From positions 1 through 27,726 of the forward strand of contig JAITTK010000034.1 in assembly GCA_031287135.1 (NCBI GenBank): DNA of 27,726 nucleotides. Direction: 5' to 3'. Origin of the DNA: Candidatus Methanoplasma reticulitermitis. Lineage in GTDB: Archaea > Thermoplasmatota > Thermoplasmata > Methanomassiliicoccales > Methanomethylophilaceae. Below the pieces are notes generated by a model. That model was not told where the DNA came from and did not search any database. It was given only the letters and a program-made list of their open reading frames with translations. Numbering within the stretch: position 1 is the stretch's first letter; every line of letters starts with the position of its first letter. Both the position numbers and the translations under genes were made by a program. Shown one piece after another: positions 22,832 through 27,726 of the stretch.

Positions 22832-25800
22832 TCATTCCTTCACATAATCATATCTTATGCTCACCAATGCCAGGGCGAGTGTCACGAGTGTCAGTATGAC
22901 CATCACGATACTCCATTCGTCGTACGGGACATACTGTCCTCCGAATCCCTGGGTCAGGATGAAGATGACCGCGGATATCAGCGCTATGAACAGTGCCCCG
23001 AATCTCAGAGCTTTGCCTGTTCCCGTGCCATCCAAGTCCCTCTTGCGCGCCAGAGTCACCGCTATCAGACCGATCACTATGGACAGGACCACGCATATCA
23101 GGTTCAGTATCCCGAGTTCTCCGCTGCCTCCGAAGAATCCGGAAGAGCTGCTGAAGTTCGCGGTGATGTTGATATTGTTCAACCCGTCGGACGTTATGTG
23201 CAACTCCGGATTGCCACCGGATGCATTGCCGCTCCAGTAATTGAAGTGGCTGGATGCCTTCGGGACGGCCTTCAGGAAATATTCGGTCCCCTCATGCAAC
23301 GGGAGCGGCTGGACATAGTTCACGAAGGACGACCCGTCCACACTGTACAACACATCTCCCATGCCGTTGGTGTAAACATAAAGGAATTTGTCCGTGGTGC
23401 CTCTGTCAGCATCCCCGACACTTATCTCGATGCTGTGGTCGGACAGGACATTGCTGAACGTATACGACGACAGCCTGCCGTGGCTGACCACGTGACCGTC
23501 TACGGTCACGACCGGCGTGAATCCCTTCTTGACATTGAAGTCGAAGGAGATGGTATCCCCGCGCATGACGCTGATCATCCCCAACGGAGAAATGCTCGCA
23601 TCCGCATGTGCGGATGCGAATATGGTGTACCTCTCCACAGGAGTAGACTGCCACTTCGCGGTGAACACAGCGTTTTCATAGATCCTGTCGGTGAAGGAAT
23701 ACTTGACATCCCCTTTGTACCATCCGGCGAAATACATCCCGCTGCGTGTCGGCTCCTGAACGTTGCCGATTAGGCCCAGCATCTGACCGGATATCACGTT
23801 CTGGAACACCTGCTGTGCGGGGGTCCCGCCGTTACCTTCGAACGTCACGGTCAGGAACTCGATCGCGACGAAGTCCCCGCTGTCCCTTATCCTGTATGTG
23901 CTGGGGTTCAGGGGAGACGTCGGATTGTACAGATCGGCCCATCCGGACGCCGACGGGGCGGCCGTGCCGAGATACTCTCCGGATTCGACATAGTCTGTCT
24001 GAAGAAGGGTGCTGCCCTCGTAGAACCTTGCCCTCTCTTTCCATGTCGCGAACAGAGCCGCCGAATCCGCGGAACCTGTCAGCAATGTTTCCAGATCGCC
24101 CGTCGATGCGAATTTCTGACCCGTGAACGGATCGACCCATCCGTCGAACACGGAATACAGCGAGACCCAATCCTGAGCGGTGCTGTCGTATCTGTCTATG
24201 AACTTCGACAGTGTGACCTCGTGCATACCGGAACCGTCGGTCCACGTTATCTTCACTTCCGTGACGCCACCGTCGTATCCGGTACCTGCTGTGGTAGCAT
24301 AATCGAAGTCAGGTCCATCGTCCTCATCCCACTCCAAGGTCGCTATCGAGGTCATCGAGATGCCGTCATACAGTTTGACGACGACGAGCCATTTGGCCGA
24401 ATAGGTCGTTTCGCCGTTCGGGGTCACGGTTTCCCCCGCACCCAGAACGGTCGAAGTGTCATCCCATCCGCTGAATGTCAGCCTGCCTTTGGCAGGCGTT
24501 TCCGGCAGTTGGATGCTCTGCCCCTCTATGACCATCGCATCGGGGATCGATGATGGTGTCCCTCCGTTGGTATCGAAGTGCACCGAGTATCCGTAACCTG
24601 CCGTGAGAGTGACGTCGGCGGATATCCTATCCGACAGACCATAGAAAATATCCCCTATAGCGTACAGACCATTCGCCGTCCCTTGTTCGGCGAACCATGA
24701 CACGAAGGTCCTTCCGGCCGCTGACGGGTCGACGATTATGAACTGCCTTATGGTCGTGCCTTCGGGCATCTCGAAGTAGTCGTCGGCGGTTCCGGGGTTG
24801 CCGTCCGGGCCGTTTTCCCAAACCACCATCGCGGTAGATGCGAACTGCAGACCTGCCGTCAGATACACGGGGAGGTCGAAGAATTTCACGACCACCAGCC
24901 ATGTTGCTGTCAGAGTCATCGATTTCGTTACAGGTTCCGCATTCGGAGCATCGCTGCCGGGGACATTCTCGGTGTATTTCTTTCCCACGGAGAGATCATA
25001 CCATCCGGTGAATGTCACACCCGATCTGCCCGGCTTGGGAGTGAATCTCTCATCACTGTTAGCCGGAAGCGGTTTTTCGACGCGCAGGTATTTCGAGGGG
25101 ATCGATGCCGCCCCGTCATATCCCGAGTCGAAGTCCACCAGCACGACGTATTCCCGGTTCAGAGTTATGTTCCTGACGATTGCTTCTGAGGTACTGTCGG
25201 ACGGCGGTGCGCCACCGCTCTGCAGGTAGTCGAAGGAGGTCCGATAGTATTGTGTTCCCAGATCCTCATAACCCGAAGCAGAACTTATGTCGAACCACCC
25301 TATGAACTTCCAGTCGGCCCTCTGACTGTCTCCCGCGTACGGGTCCAAGTCACCTGCGATGTCCCCAAGATGGGCCCCTTCGAGCACATACTTGATCACG
25401 GAAGTGAAGAAACCGCTCGCTGCGGGCGTGACGCTGAACGTTACTTCAGCATACCATCTCGCATAAAGTGTCTTGTTCACCAATATGTCCTGGGCCATAT
25501 CGAATCCTTCCGGTCCGTTGAAATTCTGGACATTCACCGGGACTGTCCCCGTGAATCCGTTCTCATACCAAAGCAGGTGTCCATTGATGAAACCCATCTT
25601 GGAAATCGACGGCGCGGTGACTTTGTTGTTTGATGCGACCTCTATTATGACGTAAGTGCCGCCACTGTCGGATCCCGCACCGGCACCGCTGTATGTCCCG
25701 GTATAATAGAACTTGACCTCGACACTCCATTTCGCGACGAGGGTCACGGTCTCGGTGACCGCGGGAGCACCGGCGACAACGGTTCCGTCAGGGGCGGCGT

Positions 25801-27726
25801 ATTGTGTCGTTCCGACATACCAGCCTTTGAACGTCTTGTCCCCGGCCGTGTTGTATTGGAGCACCGATAACGGAGACAGTGTCGAGAAGGCGGTGCCTTC
25901 ATCGATGCCCGTTATCGTTGTCGGGTTCGCAGTGGTCCCGGCATCCGGGGAGGGGACGTTTCTGTCGAAACTCACATCCGCCATCCACCTGATGTACGCG
26001 TAAGCGTCTGTTGATGCCGTTATCTGATCGGTCGATCCCCATGTCACCAGGCTGCCCTGGTTGCCTATGTAGATTATAGCGGGGTTCGTCGTATTATCCG
26101 TTGCGGCGGCACCGTCATCTTTGTACCAGACCGCATTTGGTTTTGCTCCCGGACTTACAGCCGCCCCATCTCTGTCATAATACAGTCCCGGTTTGGTCAA
26201 ATCAACATATGTTGAGCCTATGAGAAGACTCTCATACAGACGTTCAAGCACTATCGAGAACTCATCCCCGACGGTGTACGCAACATTGACTACGCCCAGA
26301 TCCCCGCCCATCATGTTGAACTGGAAGAGGTCCCCGAATTCCGGAGTAAGCGTGACGCTGTACGTGTACTCCGTGACATTGTGCGTGTACCACGTGTACG
26401 GTGCGGTACTCTTGTCATACCAGGAGGTGAGAGGTTTCCCGTCCAAGGTCAGCTCCGGCATATCCATTTCCAGCGTATCTGCTGAACTGAACACAGTCCC
26501 CTCCAGCACAGTGAACCCATAGCCGCCGGGTATCCACTCGCTACTCGTGACTGTATCTGATATTCCGGGGACACCGTTGTTGCTGAAATCCACGGTTATA
26601 CCCCAGCCCGCAATAAGCTTTACATTCGCTGTTATCGTCGTTGTGCTTTTATACATCACATCTGTCGTTACGGGCGGTGTGCTTCCGTCTACAGACTTGT
26701 ACCAGCCCATGAAAACCATGTCCTCGCCCTTAGTGTCGTGCTTATATGTATCCGGATCCGTCATAGCCCCGTTTATAGTATAGAACGGCGAATCACCCAG
26801 ATTCACGGGTATCGATGCCTGGACAGTCACCGAGTACGGTGCTGTCGGAGTCACGGATGCATCTATGCCGTCGGCTCCGTTGAAGTAGAACTCCACGGTC
26901 GCGACATACAATGCCATCAATGATGTGTGGGCGCTTACAACCGTTCCCGGTTCAAGCCTCTTTTTGGTACCGTATGTGTCGGGATACGGCGAGTTTGAGT
27001 TGATTCCTGAGGCCACCGGCTCGATGTCGCCGATGACGGTACCTCCTGCGCCGAGGACATACCAGCCATTGAAACTGAGATCGGATATCGTGGGGGAGTA
27101 ACTTGCGCCGTAATTGAAGACTCCGCTGTACTTTCCTGTTCCTGAGTTGTAAAGGCCCACATCGTGGTTATATGTGTACACCCCGCTTCCCGATGATGTT
27201 TCGGTAAGACCCGTCCCGGTCAGATTGGCATTGTTTGTTCCGTCATCCGGATAGAATGTTATCACGGCGTGCCACTTCGCAACGAGCGGCAGGGTGGAGG
27301 GGGTAGGCTGTATGGGTGCAAGGTTTCCCAAAACGGTCCCGTTGTAAGTCGCATATGATGTCGTGTTATAATACCACCCTCCGAAGTTCAGATCCGTATT
27401 CGTGGGCGTACCGGGATAGTAAGATGTTCCTTTACCGGCATACGAAGCGCCTTCCGGCGACTTGCTCGGAAGTGCTGCATAATCATATCCATTGTAGTCT
27501 TTATCTTCAACCAGCGTGTCGCCCACAACATATTCTCTGGAAGTCGTAGTACCGCTTTCTTTATTCTCGTTGAACGTGACTGTCACCGTTTTTGCAAAAT
27601 ATGCAACATATTTCATCTGAGAAGGCAGATCAAAAATCCATTCCGCGGTACCATGACTCTGGACATAGCTCCGATCGTCCTTAACGGCAAACAGAGTCGT
27701 ACTCTCCTGTCCGAACTCATCATCGG
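22832..27726 (-). CDS. Giant cell-surface protein with Listeria-Bacteroides (InlB B) repeats, N-terminus outside window
   Basis: At least 1630 residues; the frame stays open to the right edge, so the ATG at 27614-27616 is internal and the true N-terminus is missing. The bulk is about 14 divergent beta-rich units of roughly 70-120 residues, each with an F.GWY-like turn and ending in a strand of the type LVAKWxVxVxF, characteristic of Listeria-Bacteroides (Flg_new/InlB B) repeats. A final extracellular region (about 23145-23640) contains YWSGN-like BACON/PKD-style beta sequence. The end has three hydrophobic helices near 23113-23050, 22996-22945 and 22915-22860 with a short charged tail, which anchor the protein. 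It is probably an adhesin-like surface protein for contact with host or partner cells; that role is inferred from the repeat type. No near-identical DNA repeats are seen, so the units are old. Confidence 0.88.
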   Translation of the reverse strand, partial: DDEFGQESTTLFAVKDDRSYVQSHGTAEWIFDLPSQMKYVAYFAKTVTVTFNENKESGTTTSREYVVGDTLVEDKDYNGYDYAALPSKSPEGASYAGKGTSYYPGTPTNTDLNFGGWYYNTTSYATYNGTVLGNLAPIQPTPSTLPLVAKWHAVITFYPDDGTNNANLTGTGLTETSSGSGVYTYNHDVGLYNSGTGKYSGVFNYGASYSPTISDLSFNGWYVLGAGGTVIGDIEPVASGINSNSPYPDTYGTKKRLEPGTVVSAHTSLMALYVATVEFYFNGADGIDASVTPTAPYSVTVQASIPVNLGDSPFYTINGAMTDPDTYKHDTKGEDMVFMGWYKSVDGSTPPVTTDVMYKSTTTITANVKLIAGWGITVDFSNNGVPGISDTVTSSEWIPGGYGFTVLEGTVFSSADTLEMDMPELTLDGKPLTSWYDKSTAPYTWYTHNVTEYTYSVTLTPEFGDLFQFNMMGGDLGVVNVAYTVGDEFSIVLERLYESLLIGSTYVDLTKPGLYYDRDGAAVSPGAKPNAVWYKDDGAAATDNTTNPAIIYIGNQGSLVTWGSTDQITASTDAYAYIRWMADVSFDRNVPSPDAGTTANPTTITGIDEGTAFSTLSPLSVLQYNTAGDKTFKGWYVGTTQYAAPDGTVVAGAPAVTETVTLVAKWSVEVKFYYTGTYSGAGAGSDSGGTYVIIEVASNNKVTAPSISKMGFINGHLLWYENGFTGTVPVNVQNFNGPEGFDMAQDILVNKTLYARWYAEVTFSVTPAASGFFTSVIKYVLEGAHLGDIAGDLDPYAGDSQRADWKFIGWFDISSASGYEDLGTQYYRTSFDYLQSGGAPPSDSTSEAIVRNITLNREYVVLVDFDSGYDGAASIPSKYLRVEKPLPANSDERFTPKPGRSGVTFTGWYDLSVGKKYTENVPGSDAPNAEPVTKSMTLTATWLVVVKFFDLPVYLTAGLQFASTAMVVWENGPDGNPGTADDYFEMPEGTTIRQFIIVDPSAAGRTFVSWFAEQGTANGLYAIGDIFYGLSDRISADVTLTAGYGYSVHFDTNGGTPSSIPDAMVIEGQSIQLPETPAKGRLTFSGWDDTSTVLGAGETVTPNGETTYSAKWLVVVKLYDGISMTSIATLEWDEDDGPDFDYATTAGTGYDGGVTEVKITWTDGSGMHEVTLSKFIDRYDSTAQDWVSLYSVFDGWVDPFTGQKFASTGDLETLLTGSADSAALFATWKERARFYEGSTLLQTDYVESGEYLGTAAPSASGWADLYNPTSPLNPSTYRIRDSGDFVAIEFLTVTFEGNGGTPAQQVFQNVISGQMLGLIGNVQEPTRSGMYFAGWYKGDVKYSFTDRIYENAVFTAKWQSTPVERYTIFASAHADASISPLGMISVMRGDTISFDFNVKKGFTPVVTVDGHVVSHGRLSSYTFSNVLSDHSIEISVGDADRGTTDKFLYVYTNGMGDVLYSVDGSSFVNYVQPLPLHEGTEYFLKAVPKASSHFNYWSGNASGGNPELHITSDGLNNINITANFSSSSGFFGGSGELGILNLICVVLSIVIGLIAVTLARKRDLDGTGTGKALRFGALFIALISAVIFILTQGFGGQYVPYDEWSIVMVILTLVTLALALVSIRYDYVKE

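Noticed and set aside
22724..23773. 349-codon plus-strand frame opposite the giant surface protein
   Set aside because: Antisense shadow: composition is rich in His/Arg/Gln without domains, and the opposite strand has clear repeat and membrane features.
1..27726. CRISPR array, insertion sequence or prophage
   Set aside because: No regularly spaced direct repeats, transposase or integrase frames were seen; the repeats in the surface protein are diverged at the DNA level.

Overview
The window looks like a chromosomal segment of a methanogenic archaeon in or near the Methanomassiliicoccales (Thermoplasmata). The evidence is euryarchaeal: a DNA polymerase D large subunit, the archaeal S13-S4-S11-RpoD gene order, mevalonate kinase plus a geranylgeranyl reductase and a tetraether-synthase-like radical SAM protein, and TATA boxes centred about 23-27 nt upstream of several start codons (leaderless transcripts). 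A very large cell-surface protein made of Listeria-Bacteroides (InlB B) type repeats, and the lack of any TAG stop among 20 complete genes, fit the pyrrolysine-using gut/host-associated members of that order. The lineage assignment is inference.

Layout: (1) 1-2750, accessory region: a cut-off small gene, a two-helix membrane protein, a stand-alone HsdR_N-like nuclease/DUF4357 protein, and a broken AAA+/DUF4143 ATPase with an internal deletion and a homopolymer frameshift. (2) 2929-5532, plus-strand operon: class I aminotransferase, an unknown acidic protein and mevalonate kinase, overlapping or spaced by 1 nt, ending at a hairpin shared with the converging lipid operon. (3) 8562-5562, minus-strand lipid operon: tetraether synthase homologue (Tes), a 57-residue 2[4Fe-4S] ferredoxin and geranylgeranyl reductase, all translationally overlapped. 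Radical chemistry joining lipid tails, the likely electron donor and double-bond saturation are thus encoded together, facing the mevalonate kinase that feeds isoprenoid synthesis. (4) 8705-12772, divergent from tes: a 1355-residue membrane-anchored protein with a lamin-tail domain. (5) 12847-17220, plus strand: Nog1-family GTPase and DNA polymerase D large subunit. (6) 19621-17246, minus strand: rps13-rps4-rps11-rpoD behind a leader that can fold into three hairpins. (7) 20159-22693, minus strand: CrcB fluoride channel, tRNA-Leu(CAA), and an operon of metallo-beta-lactamase-fold hydrolase, Sua5/YrdC and type II methionine aminopeptidase. (8) 22832 to the right edge, minus strand: the giant repeat surface protein, whose N-terminus lies outside the window.

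Most genes are ordinary housekeeping genes. The points that most deserve follow-up are the tes-ferredoxin-ggr operon with its very short ferredoxin gene, the structured leader of the ribosomal operon, the inverted repeat bracketing the promoter between tes and the lamin-tail protein, and the 20-bp perfect palindrome sitting exactly at the deletion junction of the broken ATPase.
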